Origin: Massilia sp. erpn
Lineage (GTDB): Bacteria; Pseudomonadota; Gammaproteobacteria; Burkholderiales; Burkholderiaceae_D
Assembly (NCBI RefSeq): GCF_024400215.1
Contig: NZ_CP053748.1
Location: 1,488,001 to 1,552,000 of the forward strand
Direction of reading: 5' to 3'
Length of the DNA stretch: 64,000 bases
The notes beneath the pieces are model-generated. The model worked only from the letters and a program-made list of their open reading frames with translations, ran no database searches and had not been told where the DNA came from. A program made the position numbers and the translations under genes. Below are positions 9,030-18,448 of this stretch, one piece after another; the first letter of the stretch is position 1; each line of letters opens with the position of its first letter.

Positions 9030-10303
9030 GGCCGGCGCGCCTTGCCGACCACACCGCCATACACGCGGCTGTAGCGCGCCACGCTGGCGGCCCAGCTGCG
9101 CTCCGACTCGACGAAGCGGCGGCCCTGGGCGCGCAGCTGCGGCCACAAGGCCGGCGCAGCCAGCAGGGCCAGTACCTTGCCGGCCAGCGCCTGCGCATCG
9201 CCGGCCGGGAACAGGATGCCGGTGCGGCCATCGTCGATCAGCTCCTTGTGGCCGCCGACATCGGAGGCGACCAGCAGGCGGCCTTGCGCCATCGCTTCCA
9301 ATGGCTTGAGCGGCGTCACCAGGTCAGTCAGGCGCATCTTCAGGCGCGGATAGCACAGCACATCGATCAGGTTATAGTAGCGCTGCACTTCGGCATGCGG
9401 CACGCGGCCGGTGAAGATCACCTGATCCGCAATGCCCAGCTCTTTCGCCTGCTGGCGCAGGTTCTGGTCCTGGGGGCCGCCGCCCACCAGCAGTACACGC
9501 GTGTCGGGCCGTTCGGCCAGCACCGCAGGCAAGGCTTGCAGCAGCACGTTCAAGCCTTCGTAAGCGTAGAAGGAGCCGATAAAGCCCAGCACCGTCCTGC
9601 CCTGCAGGCCAAGGCTGGCGGCCAGCGCCTCATCGCGTTCGCCATCGACGCTGAAATCGCCGATATCCACGGCGTTCGGGATGACCTCGACTTTTTGCGC
9701 CGGAATGCCGCGGCCCACGATCTCGCTGCGCAAGCCTTCGCAGATGGTGGTGGCGGCATCGACCCGTTTCAGCGCCCAGGTTTCCAGCGCCCGCGTCAGG
9801 CGGTAGCGCAAGCCCCATTCCTGGCTGGTGCCATGATCGACGGCGGCATCTTCCCAGAAGGCGCGGATTTCATACACGACCGGAATGCCCAGTTGCTTGC
9901 CGACGCGCAGCGCGGCCACGGCGTTCAGCGCCGGCGAATGGGCATGCAGGATGTCGGGCCGCACTTCCTTCGCCACCTGCAGCAGGCGTCCGGCCAGACG
10001 GTCGATCACGGCCAGCTGGTTCAGCACGGGCAGGCGCGCCATCAGGCCGGTGGCCGGTTCGGTGCGGTGGAAGGCCAGTCCATCCACCGTTTCACGCGCG
10101 ACGCTGACAGCGCCCTGTTTGGGGCTGGTGATATGGTGCGTCTCCCAACCCAGTGCGCGCTGCTCCTGCAGAATGGAGCGGGTGCGGAAGGTATAGCCGC
10201 TGTGCAGCGGGATCGAGTGATCCAGCACATGCAGGATGCGCAGCGGCTGGCCCTGCGCGTGTTTCGGCTCAGCGGCCGTGCCCAGAAAATCGGAAGTACC
10301 CAT
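9026..10303 (-). CDS. PEP-CTERM/exosortase A-associated glycosyltransferase (Daro_2409 type)
   Basis: 425 residues from the ATG at 10303; a GTG at 10309 that overlaps the amidotransferase stop as GTGA is an alternative start two codons longer. GT-B fold with HVLDHSIPLHSGYTFRT near the N-terminus, typical of the exosortase A-specific sugar transferase family (TIGR04063 type), and a KPLEAMAQGRLLVASDVGGH block for nucleotide-sugar binding. It belongs to the core set of sugar transferases seen with XrtA, together with those at 12189-13373 and 14944-16245. Confidence 0.88.
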   Translation of the reverse strand: MGTSDFLGTAAEPKHAQGQPLRILHVLDHSIPLHSGYTFRTRSILQEQRALGWETHHITSPKQGAVSVARETVDGLAFHRTEPATGLMARLPVLNQLAVIDRLAGRLLQVAKEVRPDILHAHSPALNAVAALRVGKQLGIPVVYEIRAFWEDAAVDHGTSQEWGLRYRLTRALETWALKRVDAATTICEGLRSEIVGRGIPAQKVEVIPNAVDIGDFSVDGERDEALAASLGLQGRTVLGFIGSFYAYEGLNVLLQALPAVLAERPDTRVLLVGGGPQDQNLRQQAKELGIADQVIFTGRVPHAEVQRYYNLIDVLCYPRLKMRLTDLVTPLKPLEAMAQGRLLVASDVGGHKELIDDGRTGILFPAGDAQALAGKVLALLAAPALWPQLRAQGRRFVESERSWAASVARYSRVYGGVVGKARRP

Positions 10304-10305
10304 GG

Positions 10306-12201
10306 TCACGCCTGCATCTCTTTTCTCAGGAAGGCTTCGAACATCAGCAGCGTCCAGATCGGCGCGCTGTAATCGCGGCGGCCGGACTGGTGCTGCTCCA
10401 CCATCTCGTTCAGGTAAGCCTGGTTGAAGATACCGGTAGCGGCCAGGTTCGGTCCCAGCAGCGAGCTGCGTACGCGCTCGCGCAGCGGGCCGCGGAACCA
10501 GGCCGCCAGCGGCACGGCAAAGCCCTGCTTGCGGCGGTAGAGGATATCGTTCGGCAGATAGTTTTCCATGCTCTTCTTGAACACGTACTTGCCTTCGCTG
10601 CCGTTCAGCTTCATCTCGGGCGGCAAGCCGGAAATCCACTCCACCAGCTTGTGGTCCAGCAGCGGCACGCGCACTTCCAGCGCATGGGCCATGCTGGCGC
10701 GGTCGACCTTGGTCAGGATATCGCCCGGCAGATACGTCTTCATGTCCAGATACTGGATCAGCGAGAGCGGATCGTCGGTCGGCGCCTGGTCGGCGTGGGC
10801 GCGCATCACATCGATGGCGCGATAGCCTTGCAGGCCGGCGCGGAATTTTGGCGTGAACAACTGCTGGCGCATCTGGTCGCTCATGATGGAGACGCCATGG
10901 AAATAGCCCTCCACCAGATCGCGCGACAGCGCTTCGAAGGTGGTCTTGGCGCGGAACACGCGCGGCGCCCAGTCAGCCTTCGGATACAGGCGCCCCAGGG
11001 TGCCGAACAGCGGCTTGCGCAGGCCGATGGGAATGCGGCCGCGCACGCGGTTTTCCGCCATGGCATAGCGGTAGCGCCGGTAGCCTGCCAGATTTTCGTC
11101 GCCGCCATCGCCGGACAAGGCCACCGTCACGCGCTTGCGCGCCAGCTCGCAGACGCGGTAGGTCGGAATCGCCGAGCTGTCGGCATATGGTTCATCATAT
11201 AGGTCGGCCAGGGTGTCGAGCAGGCCGTAATCGTCGGTGTCCACCGTTTCAACGTGGTGGTCGGTGCCGTATTGCTGCGCCACTTGCGCGGCATAGGCCG
11301 ATTCGTCAAAGGCCTTGTCCTTGAAAGCGATGGAGCAGGTATTCACCGGGCCGTCGCTCAAGCCCGCCATCATCGCCACCACCGCGCTGGAGTCGACACC
11401 GCCGGACAGGAAGGCGCCCAGCGGCACTTCCGCCACCAGGCGGATTTTGACGGCTTCGCGCAGGCGCTCCACCAGCTCGCCCTCGGCATCGCCCAGGGTC
11501 ATGCCGGCATGGCGCTTGAAGGGCACGTCCCAGAACTGCTGCGGCTCGGCCAGCGGCGCGCCGACCTTTTGCAGCAGGCGGAAGCCGGGCGACAGTTTCA
11601 GCGCGCCCTTGTAAATCGTTTTCGGCTCCGGCACATAGCCGTAGGCAAAGTAATCCTCCACCGCCTGCGGATCGATCTCGCGCGGCAGGCCGTTCAGCGA
11701 ACGCAGGGCTTTCAGTTCGGAGCTGAAGACGAAGAAGCCGTCCGGCAGCATGGCGTAGTACATCGGCTTCACGCCCATGCGGTCGCGCGCCAGGAACATG
11801 ACCTGCTTGTTGCGGTCCCACAGGCCAAAGGCGAACATGCCGCGGAAATGCTCGACGCATTGCTCGCCCCACTCTTCCCAGGCATGCACGATCACCTCGG
11901 TGTCGCTCTTGGTCTTGAAGGTGTGGCCGAGCGACTTCAGTTCCGCCGTCAGCTCGCGGTAGTTGTAGATCTCGCCGTTGTAGCAGACCATCACGCTGCC
12001 GTCCTCGTTGCCCAGCGGCTGCTGGCCGAGCGAGATGTCGATCACGGACAGGCGGCGGTGGCCGAAGCCGACGCCGGGTTCCACATAGATATCGCCTTCG
12101 TCCGGACCGCGATGGTGCTGCGTATCGTTCATCCGGCGCAGCTGGTCCTGATCGATCTCGCGCTTGCCGCGCGTGTCCAGGATGCCGACTATTCCACACA
12201 T
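10306..12201 (-). CDS. Exosortase A system-associated amidotransferase 1
   Basis: 631-residue asparagine synthetase family protein (TIGR03108 type). It keeps the full glutaminase site: MCGIVGIL with Cys2 as nucleophile, HRRLSVID at 48-55 and NGEIYN near 75. The synthetase loop SGGVDSS is at 266-272. It should therefore hydrolyse glutamine and transfer ammonia to an ATP-activated carboxylate. In this locus the acceptor is plausibly a sugar uronate. Its start overlaps the preceding sugar transferase by 13 bases. Of the three AsnB-like proteins in the window it is the only one with an intact glutaminase. Confidence 0.92.
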   Translation of the reverse strand: MCGIVGILDTRGKREIDQDQLRRMNDTQHHRGPDEGDIYVEPGVGFGHRRLSVIDISLGQQPLGNEDGSVMVCYNGEIYNYRELTAELKSLGHTFKTKSDTEVIVHAWEEWGEQCVEHFRGMFAFGLWDRNKQVMFLARDRMGVKPMYYAMLPDGFFVFSSELKALRSLNGLPREIDPQAVEDYFAYGYVPEPKTIYKGALKLSPGFRLLQKVGAPLAEPQQFWDVPFKRHAGMTLGDAEGELVERLREAVKIRLVAEVPLGAFLSGGVDSSAVVAMMAGLSDGPVNTCSIAFKDKAFDESAYAAQVAQQYGTDHHVETVDTDDYGLLDTLADLYDEPYADSSAIPTYRVCELARKRVTVALSGDGGDENLAGYRRYRYAMAENRVRGRIPIGLRKPLFGTLGRLYPKADWAPRVFRAKTTFEALSRDLVEGYFHGVSIMSDQMRQQLFTPKFRAGLQGYRAIDVMRAHADQAPTDDPLSLIQYLDMKTYLPGDILTKVDRASMAHALEVRVPLLDHKLVEWISGLPPEMKLNGSEGKYVFKKSMENYLPNDILYRRKQGFAVPLAAWFRGPLRERVRSSLLGPNLAATGIFNQAYLNEMVEQHQSGRRDYSAPIWTLLMFEAFLRKEMQA

Positions 12202-13373
12202 GATGGGACCGCCCTTCTCAGTTTGATCTTACGTTCGCACAGGGTGTCGTACAGCGACTGGTAGCCGGCCACCATGGCCGCCATGCTGTACTTGCGCAGC
12301 ACGCGCTCGCGGCCCGCCGCGCCATGGCGGGCAGCCAGCTCGGGCGCCGCCACATATTGTTCCAGCGCCGCCGCCATGGCGGCTGGATCGGAAGGCGGCA
12401 CCAGCAGGCCGGTAACGCCCTCCTCGATCACTTCGGGAATGCCGCCGACGCGCGTGCCCACCACGGGCAGGCTGCTGGCCATGGCCTCCAGCGCCGATCC
12501 CGGCGTGCCTTCGGCAATCGATGACATGGCAAAGACGCTGAAGCTGCGCAGGATGTCGGCCACGTCAGTGCGCGCACCAGGCAACCAGACTGCATCGGCA
12601 ATGCCTGCGGCATCGGCCTTGGCGCGCATGGATTCCAGCAGCGGGCCGTCGCCGACGATGGCCAGGCGCAGTGACGGCGCCAGGTCGGGGCGGCGCTGGC
12701 GCAGCGCGATGAAGGCATCCATCAGCGTGGCATGGTCCTTCACGTCCTGCACCCGGCCCACGGTGCCGATCACGGTCTGCCCATCGAAGAAACGCGGCGC
12801 TTCGCCGTTGCCGCGCGCGCGGAATTTTTCCGCGTCGATGCCGTTCGCCAGCATGCGGCTCTTTTGTTCCGGTACGCCGATCACCTTGCGGTTCCAGTCT
12901 TCCATCGCGGCGGAATTGGCGTAGCAGCAGTCGTAGAAAGGCAGCATCAGGCGGCGCAGCATATTGTGCTTGCGGTTGCTGCCATCGGGATCGCTGGCGT
13001 CGCGGCCGTGGGCGCCGTTGACGCGTACCGGCACGCCGGCCAGCAGCGCGGCCGGCGCGTATTCGATGGCCGACAGGTTATAGCTGTGCAGCACCGCAGG
13101 CTGCAAGGCACGCAGCAGCTTCCATAGGGCCAGATGGGTATGCAGCGACAGGCCGGGCTGCTTGCCCAGCGCGTGCAGCGCCACGCCTGGCTTGCTGATC
13201 TTCTTCGCAAACTCGGGATTGAAACCGGTCAGGCAGACTACGGCGTGGCGGTAGCACTCAGCCGGCATGCGGTTGATGCGCTCCACCATCAGCGTTTCCA
13301 GACCGCCGAAGTCGAGGCGGTAGATCAGGTGGACGACGAGTGGAATCCCGTTCATGGCGGCGGCAGGCATCAT
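12189..13373 (-). CDS. Sugar transferase, PEP-CTERM/EpsH1 system (stp2)
   Basis: 394 residues; GT-B glycosyltransferase of the exosortase A-specific stp2 family (TIGR03088 type). Features are LIYRLDFGGLETLMVERIN near the start, a VGDGPLLE strand, and the donor-binding block EGTPGSALEAMASSLPVVGT. The first ATG (13373) overlaps the exosortase stop as ATGA; a second Met at residue 7 also fits the family start. It acts in the cytoplasm on the lipid-linked intermediate. Confidence 0.9.
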   Translation of the reverse strand: MMPAAAMNGIPLVVHLIYRLDFGGLETLMVERINRMPAECYRHAVVCLTGFNPEFAKKISKPGVALHALGKQPGLSLHTHLALWKLLRALQPAVLHSYNLSAIEYAPAALLAGVPVRVNGAHGRDASDPDGSNRKHNMLRRLMLPFYDCCYANSAAMEDWNRKVIGVPEQKSRMLANGIDAEKFRARGNGEAPRFFDGQTVIGTVGRVQDVKDHATLMDAFIALRQRRPDLAPSLRLAIVGDGPLLESMRAKADAAGIADAVWLPGARTDVADILRSFSVFAMSSIAEGTPGSALEAMASSLPVVGTRVGGIPEVIEEGVTGLLVPPSDPAAMAAALEQYVAAPELAARHGAAGRERVLRKYSMAAMVAGYQSLYDTLCERKIKLRRAVPSCVE

Positions 13374-14947
13374 GGTTTCTGGTTGGCGGCAAGTACGGTT
13401 TCCAGCGGAGCCAGGCCGGTGGCGAGGAACTGGCGCATCGCGGCACGCGCGGCGTCGGGGCTCTCTTCAAAAGGCACGTACAGCAGCACAATAGCGCCAT
13501 CGTCGCGTCCCTTAAGGAGTTTCTGCTTGACCTGCAACAGCTTGCCACCGAAATTGCTGATGGTGTTCTGGCCATCGATCCAATACCACTGCCACACCAG
13601 CAGGCGGCGCTCCTTCGGTCCATTCAGGATGGATTCGCGCACGGCCAGCTGGCGGCCGCCGATGCTCTCGCTGCGCGCGCTGGCGCCCATATCGTGCCAT
13701 GGCGACTTGTCGTCGCCCACCAGGCGGTTGCTGGAGCTGATCAGTTTTGAACCTTCGTGTTGCTGGCGGAAGTAGAACAGCTCAAAGCCCAATGGCTGTC
13801 CGGCCACGCTGTAGCTGCGGCTCAGATGGGCATTGGCTTCGTTGATGCCGGGCTTCCAATCGGTGAACGGTTCGGCTGCCGCCAACGCGGGCTGGAAGCC
13901 GTTCAGCGCGGCAGCCGGCGCCTTGCCCTGGCCATGCTGCAGATAATAGGCGTATGCGGGCCAGACACCGATGGCAAGCGCCAGCCCCAGGGCCACGCCG
14001 GCCATGCGCCCGGCCGGAACGATACGCGCGGCACGCGGCGCCGCCGCATCCGGCACTGGCGCGGCGGCTTCCTGATCCTGGCGCCAGAAACTGCCGACCC
14101 AAAACAGCAGCAGCATCACCAGGCCGAAAAAGGCCCAGCCATAAATCAGGTGGTCCACGCCGACCGCCATGGTCATGCCGCTCATATGGCCGATCATCAC
14201 GATCATGTAGGCACGCGCGCCATTGGCGGCAATCGGCACCAGCATGGAAGCCAGCACGAACAGGGCGCGGCGCAGGAAGGTGCGGTAGGTCAGGTAGGCG
14301 TACAGGCAGCCCAGGGTAATCGAGGAAATCAGGTAACGCAGGCCGCTGCACGCTTCCACCACCGACCAGTCGCCGGAAGGAATGCTGAAGTTATTCCCTT
14401 CGCGCAGGACGGGAATGCCGGTCATGCGCAAGGCGTCAACGGTGAAGCTGGCCGTGACCTGAATCAGCGGATCGATCAGGCTTTCGCCTACCGGTACGCC
14501 AAACAGGATGAAGAACAGCGGAAAGGCGATGGCCTTGGCGACCTGCACGCCGAACAGGGCCAGCACGGTCAAAGGCAGCATGGCGGCAAAGGCGTACTGG
14601 CGCACGATCTGCACCTCGCCCAGTTCCGCCAGCAGCCAGCCCGCGCCGCAAACGGCCAGCGCGGCCAGCGCCGGCAAATAGGGCTGCACCGGCAAGGCGC
14701 GCAGCGTGGCGCGGCGCTGCCAGATCAGCCAAAGGCTGATCGGCAGAATCACATAACCATGGGCGAAAGTGCCGGAACGCTCCCAAATCGCGGCGATGGA
14801 CAGCGCGGTCTCGAAGTAAATCACGAAGGGCAGCAGCAGCGCGGAAAACGCCAGCGCCAGGCCAAGCGACGACGCGGCTGGGCCGGACGATGGCCGTTTC
14901 CGCTCATCCGCCGGCTTGGTCTCGCTCGGGGAGGATACGGTATTCAT
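13370..14947 (-). CDS. xrtA: Exosortase A (XrtA) fused to EpsI domain
   Basis: 525-residue protein. Residues about 25-285 are the polytopic exosortase, with the active-site triad visible: Cys200 in VVEACSGLRYLI, Arg245 in ANGARAY and His266 in DHLIYGW. Residues about 310-525 form a periplasmic EpsI-type domain beginning after a further membrane segment. XrtA is thought to cleave PEP-CTERM proteins at the Pro-Glu-Pro motif and pass them on for surface attachment or secretion. The likely substrate in this window is the PEP-CTERM protein at 31442-32317. It is coupled by ATGA overlaps to both neighbouring sugar transferase genes. The EpsI fusion is a known architecture of this family. Confidence 0.95.
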   Translation of the reverse strand: MNTVSSPSETKPADERKRPSSGPAASSLGLALAFSALLLPFVIYFETALSIAAIWERSGTFAHGYVILPISLWLIWQRRATLRALPVQPYLPALAALAVCGAGWLLAELGEVQIVRQYAFAAMLPLTVLALFGVQVAKAIAFPLFFILFGVPVGESLIDPLIQVTASFTVDALRMTGIPVLREGNNFSIPSGDWSVVEACSGLRYLISSITLGCLYAYLTYRTFLRRALFVLASMLVPIAANGARAYMIVMIGHMSGMTMAVGVDHLIYGWAFFGLVMLLLFWVGSFWRQDQEAAAPVPDAAAPRAARIVPAGRMAGVALGLALAIGVWPAYAYYLQHGQGKAPAAALNGFQPALAAAEPFTDWKPGINEANAHLSRSYSVAGQPLGFELFYFRQQHEGSKLISSSNRLVGDDKSPWHDMGASARSESIGGRQLAVRESILNGPKERRLLVWQWYWIDGQNTISNFGGKLLQVKQKLLKGRDDGAIVLLYVPFEESPDAARAAMRQFLATGLAPLETVLAANQKP

Positions 14948-16245
14948 GCCTGGTTCCAGGTAGGGGTGGCCGCCGCATCGGCTGCCGCGGCAATGCGGTT
15001 CTCGTCCACGGCGCTGGCCGGATTGGCGTCCAGCCCGGATTCCAGCAAGGCCTCCACCGGCGCCAGGCGTGCAGCCCAGCCATAGGACGCTTCGACGCGC
15101 GCGCGCGCGGCGCGGCCGATCTCGTCCAGCGCGTAGCCAGCGCTGCCGGCGGCAGGCGCCAACGCCTCATTCACGGTCGCGGCAAACTGCGCCGCATCCC
15201 CGGCCAGCAGCAGTTCGCGGCCGGTTTCGGCGCTGATGCCTTCCAGTGCCTGCGGCGACACCACAACGGTCTTGGCCATCGACATCGCCTCCAGCACCTT
15301 GTTCTGGATGCCGCGCGCAATACGCAGCGGCGCCACCGACAAGGCGGCATAAGCGACATAAGGGCGCACATCCGGTACGGTACCGGTAACGCGGATGCCG
15401 GGCAGCACAGACAGCGCCTGCACTTCGGCCGATGGCCGCGCGCCGACGATGTAAAAGCGCGCCAGCGGTTCGTGCGCCAGCACCGCAGGGAAAATTTCGC
15501 GCGCGAACCAGCAGACGGCATCCACATTCGGCCAGTAATCCATGGCACCGCAGAAGACCACGGCGCGTTCGCCGGCAGCGTAAGGACTGGCATATCCGGC
15601 ATGCGGCGTGAAGTAAGCGGTATCCACCCCATTGCCGAAGTAGCCGATGCGATTGCCGCTCTCCGGTGCCAGCTCGCGGAACAGCGCCGCCTCGGGTTCG
15701 GAAACGAACAGCGCGGCGTCGCTCACCGCCGCCACCGCGCGCTCGTAGCGCAGCAGGCGTTCGGCCTCGTAGGCATACAGCATGCGCATGGGCCAGGATT
15801 TGCGCTGCGCATACTGGCGCCATTTATCGGAATCGACATCGCAGAAGTCGACCACGCGGCGCACCTGCGGATACGCTTCGGCATACTGCGCCATCGGGCC
15901 GGAAAACACCATGATGCGACCGATGCGCTGCTCGCGCATGGTTTGCGCCACCCAGGCGCGCAAGCCGCCGTCGCTGTAATAGTCCTGCGACAGCGAGCGG
16001 TTGCCCAGCAAGGCGCCCAGGCTGCGCAGGCGCGCCCAGCGCGGGTCGAGGCGCGCAAAGTGGCTGGAGGCACACAGGGTTTTCAAATGCGGCAAATGCT
16101 GCCAGTCGTCTGCATCATCGACGAAGGTGCCGAGGTGGACGCGGTAATGCTGCACCAGATGCTTGAGCAAATGGTAGGAACGGATCTTGTCGCCCTTGTT
16201 CGGGGGATAGGGAATCCTATGCACCAGCAGCAGCAGGTCGTCCAC
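14944..16245 (-). CDS. Sugar transferase, PEP-CTERM/EpsH1 system (stp1)
   Basis: 433 residues; GT-B glycosyltransferase of the exosortase A-specific stp1 family (TIGR03087 type). It starts MDDLLLLVHRIPYPPNKGDKIR, where the PPNKGDKIR block is characteristic; VVDFCDVDSDKW and the donor-binding region KVLEAMSMAKTVVVSPQALEG follow. It ends in an ATGA overlap with xrtA and starts 3 bases after the FemAB-like gene. It would add a sugar to the growing repeat unit. Confidence 0.92.
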   Translation of the reverse strand: MDDLLLLVHRIPYPPNKGDKIRSYHLLKHLVQHYRVHLGTFVDDADDWQHLPHLKTLCASSHFARLDPRWARLRSLGALLGNRSLSQDYYSDGGLRAWVAQTMREQRIGRIMVFSGPMAQYAEAYPQVRRVVDFCDVDSDKWRQYAQRKSWPMRMLYAYEAERLLRYERAVAAVSDAALFVSEPEAALFRELAPESGNRIGYFGNGVDTAYFTPHAGYASPYAAGERAVVFCGAMDYWPNVDAVCWFAREIFPAVLAHEPLARFYIVGARPSAEVQALSVLPGIRVTGTVPDVRPYVAYAALSVAPLRIARGIQNKVLEAMSMAKTVVVSPQALEGISAETGRELLLAGDAAQFAATVNEALAPAAGSAGYALDEIGRAARARVEASYGWAARLAPVEALLESGLDANPASAVDENRIAAAADAAATPTWNQA

Positions 16246-16248
16246 GGT

Positions 16249-17583
16249 TCACCCCAGGTCTTTGACGATGTGCGGTCCCAGCGCATTGGCCAGGGCCAGC
16301 GGCATCTTGCGCCACAGCTTGATGAAGAGCTGGTACTTCGGATTGAGCGGATTCACATCCGGCAGCTCGGACGACGCATACAGCTGGTATTCGTAAGGCA
16401 GGGGCTGGGCGCTGAAGCCCCAGTTCTTCTTGAAGTCGAAGGCGCCGGTACCCGCCTTGCTGCGGCCGAAGTCGAACAGGCGGTAGCCTTTGTCGGCCGA
16501 GGCCTGCATCAGATCCCAGTACATGAAATCATTGCCCGCCACGTCGCGCGCCAGCGCCGTGCCGCCGCCATAGTAAGGCAGTACTTCGTCGCGGAAGAAG
16601 AAGCTCATCACGCCGGCCACGATCCTGTCTTCCTGCAGGATGACGCGGACTTCGCAATCGTCGGCGAAGACCTGCTTCAGCAGGCGGAAGTATTTTTTCG
16701 AAAACACCGGTGTGCCGAGACGGTGTACGCTGCTGGCGTAGGCGTGGAAGAAGCGCTCGATATCCTGATCCACCTCGCCGCGCAGTCCCAGTTTGATGGC
16801 CTTGCGCACCATGGCGCGCTGCTTGCGCGGGATGGCGTTCATATTCTCTTCGTTGTCGGCGCTAATGGCCTTGCGGAAGGTGTAGTACAGCTCCTTACCC
16901 TGCCATTTCGGATTGCCGGGATGGGCTGGCGCGAAGTTGCGGTATTCCAGGTGGCCGGGATTGAGCGAGGCCGCCAGTTCCTCGGCCGCCTGGTCGAGCA
17001 GGGCGCGCGCCTCCTCGCTGGTGGCGGCCACGCCGCCATACACGCAGAAAGGCAAGGACACCAGCGAATGGCCGAACAGGCGGCTCTTGATCTGGGCCAG
17101 CGCCAACACGCCTTCGATGCGGCCAGCACGCTCGGCATAAAAGAACCAGCAGCGGTGGCCGAACGCCTGCTCGATGACCTTCTGCCAGCCGGCGCGGTGG
17201 AAAAAGGTCGCCTCGGGACACTCCTGCACAAAAGCGTCCCAGCGCGCGCATTCATCGGCGTTCGGCAGCAGCAGTTGCAGCATCAGCTCGCCCTGCGCGG
17301 CGGCCGGCGTTTCGGGTGCGAGCGCCTGTGCCGCAGCATCCACATCGCGCAGCGGAAGCTCGTCGGAGATGGCGCCCTCGCGCGCCGCAATGACCAGTTC
17401 CACATCGAGGCTTGCGGCAGACGATGGCGCGACGGCTGCTTCGACGGCGGCGGCTACGGCGGGTACGGCGGCGGGTGCCTCAGACGGCGAACGCACGGCC
17501 TCGTTCTTCGCGGCGGCAATCGCGGCGGCGGCGGATGCGGCGGCGGCGGCGCGCTGGGCCGCCGCTTCGATAATCGATGTCAT
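16249..17583 (-). CDS. FemAB-like protein, PEP-CTERM system-associated, with Ala-rich N-terminal extension
   Basis: 444 residues from the ATG at 17583, which overlaps the deacetylase stop as ATGA. Residues about 100-444 match the GNAT-fold FemAB relatives of PEP-CTERM loci (TIGR03019 type), with DFGRSKAGTGAFDFKKNWGF near the end. FemAB proteins transfer amino acids from aminoacyl-tRNA, so it may attach an amino acid to the glycan; the real substrate is unknown. The first roughly 95 residues are unusual: mostly Ala with Val, Pro and Glu, low complexity, encoded by GC-rich repeats around 17440-17575. The family is normally about 340-350 residues long, so this is an added disordered segment. Confidence 0.88.
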   Translation of the reverse strand: MTSIIEAAAQRAAAAASAAAAIAAAKNEAVRSPSEAPAAVPAVAAAVEAAVAPSSAASLDVELVIAAREGAISDELPLRDVDAAAQALAPETPAAAQGELMLQLLLPNADECARWDAFVQECPEATFFHRAGWQKVIEQAFGHRCWFFYAERAGRIEGVLALAQIKSRLFGHSLVSLPFCVYGGVAATSEEARALLDQAAEELAASLNPGHLEYRNFAPAHPGNPKWQGKELYYTFRKAISADNEENMNAIPRKQRAMVRKAIKLGLRGEVDQDIERFFHAYASSVHRLGTPVFSKKYFRLLKQVFADDCEVRVILQEDRIVAGVMSFFFRDEVLPYYGGGTALARDVAGNDFMYWDLMQASADKGYRLFDFGRSKAGTGAFDFKKNWGFSAQPLPYEYQLYASSELPDVNPLNPKYQLFIKLWRKMPLALANALGPHIVKDLG

Positions 17584-18437
17584 GGCTGCCCCAGGAAGAT
17601 GCGGTCCATGCGGTCCCAGGCGAAATCGCGGGTGAGCGCCTGGATGCGCTGGTCCATGCGGCTCAGGTTCACGTAGTGGCGGAAGCGCGTCTTCAAGCCG
17701 ATACCTTCGGGACGCGGCTGCTGCGGATCGATTTCCCAGGGATGGAAGTAGAAGATCGCCGCCTGGCCATCTTCGCGGTTCACGCGCCGCATCATGCGGC
17801 GCGACAGGGCGTAAGGCAGCAGGCGGAAATAGCCGCCACCGCCGGCCGGCAGATTGCGCTGCATCAGGCGCACCGTGGTGATCGGCACTTCCAGCAAGCC
17901 ATCCTTGCCGTTCGGGTAGAAGGCAAAACGCGGCGCATCGGGCATGCCGTAATGATCGTGCTGGATCGGATAGATGCTGGAACTGTAGCGGTAGCCCGCC
18001 TCGTGCAAGGCATCCAACGCCCACAGGTTGGCAGGGCCGATCGAAAAGCTCGGCGCGCGGTAGCCCTGCACCGCCTGGCCGCCAATATCTTCCAGAATGG
18101 CCTTGCTGCTGCTGATGTCTTGCATGAACTGGGCGCGGTCCTGATCGGAGGCACGCAGATGGCCGTAGCCGTGGCTGGCCAGTTCATGCCCGCCGGCGAC
18201 GATGCGCTTGACCATGGCCGGATAGCGCTCGGCGATCCAGCCCAGGGTGAAGAAGGTGGCCTTGGCCTGGCCCGCATCGAGAATGCCGAGGATGCGGTCG
18301 ATATTCGCCTCCACCCGGCACTCCAGCGAAGGCCATGCTTCGCGCGCGATATGCGGCGCAAAGGCAGATACCTGGAAGTAGTCTTCCACGTCGATCGTCA
18401 TCGCATTGCGGATGGCGGGCGCGGCGCGCATATCCAT
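17580..18437 (-). CDS. XrtA-type polysaccharide deacetylase
   Basis: 285 residues; NodB-fold deacetylase of the exosortase A-specific family (TIGR03006 type). MTIDVEDYFQVSAF at 13-26 carries the catalytic and metal-binding Asp, and HELASHGYGH from residue 84 gives His84 and His89. The start at 18437 has GAGGA about nine bases upstream; Met13 is an alternative. It likely deacetylates HexNAc residues in the lipid-linked or nascent polymer. It overlaps the FemAB-like gene by ATGA, suggesting paired action (free an amine, then acylate it), which is inference. Confidence 0.92.
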   Translation of the reverse strand: MDMRAAPAIRNAMTIDVEDYFQVSAFAPHIAREAWPSLECRVEANIDRILGILDAGQAKATFFTLGWIAERYPAMVKRIVAGGHELASHGYGHLRASDQDRAQFMQDISSSKAILEDIGGQAVQGYRAPSFSIGPANLWALDALHEAGYRYSSSIYPIQHDHYGMPDAPRFAFYPNGKDGLLEVPITTVRLMQRNLPAGGGGYFRLLPYALSRRMMRRVNREDGQAAIFYFHPWEIDPQQPRPEGIGLKTRFRHYVNLSRMDQRIQALTRDFAWDRMDRIFLGQP

Positions 18438-18448
18438 GGTTGCTGTCC

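Noticed and set aside
17440..17575. GC-rich triplet repeats as a possible DNA repeat element
   Set aside because: They are the poly-alanine codons of the FemAB-like extension and stay in frame.
14890..17676. A 928-codon open frame on the plus strand
   Set aside because: Antisense shadow of the stp1 and FemAB-like genes; its Gly-rich C-terminal part mirrors the Ala-rich extension.
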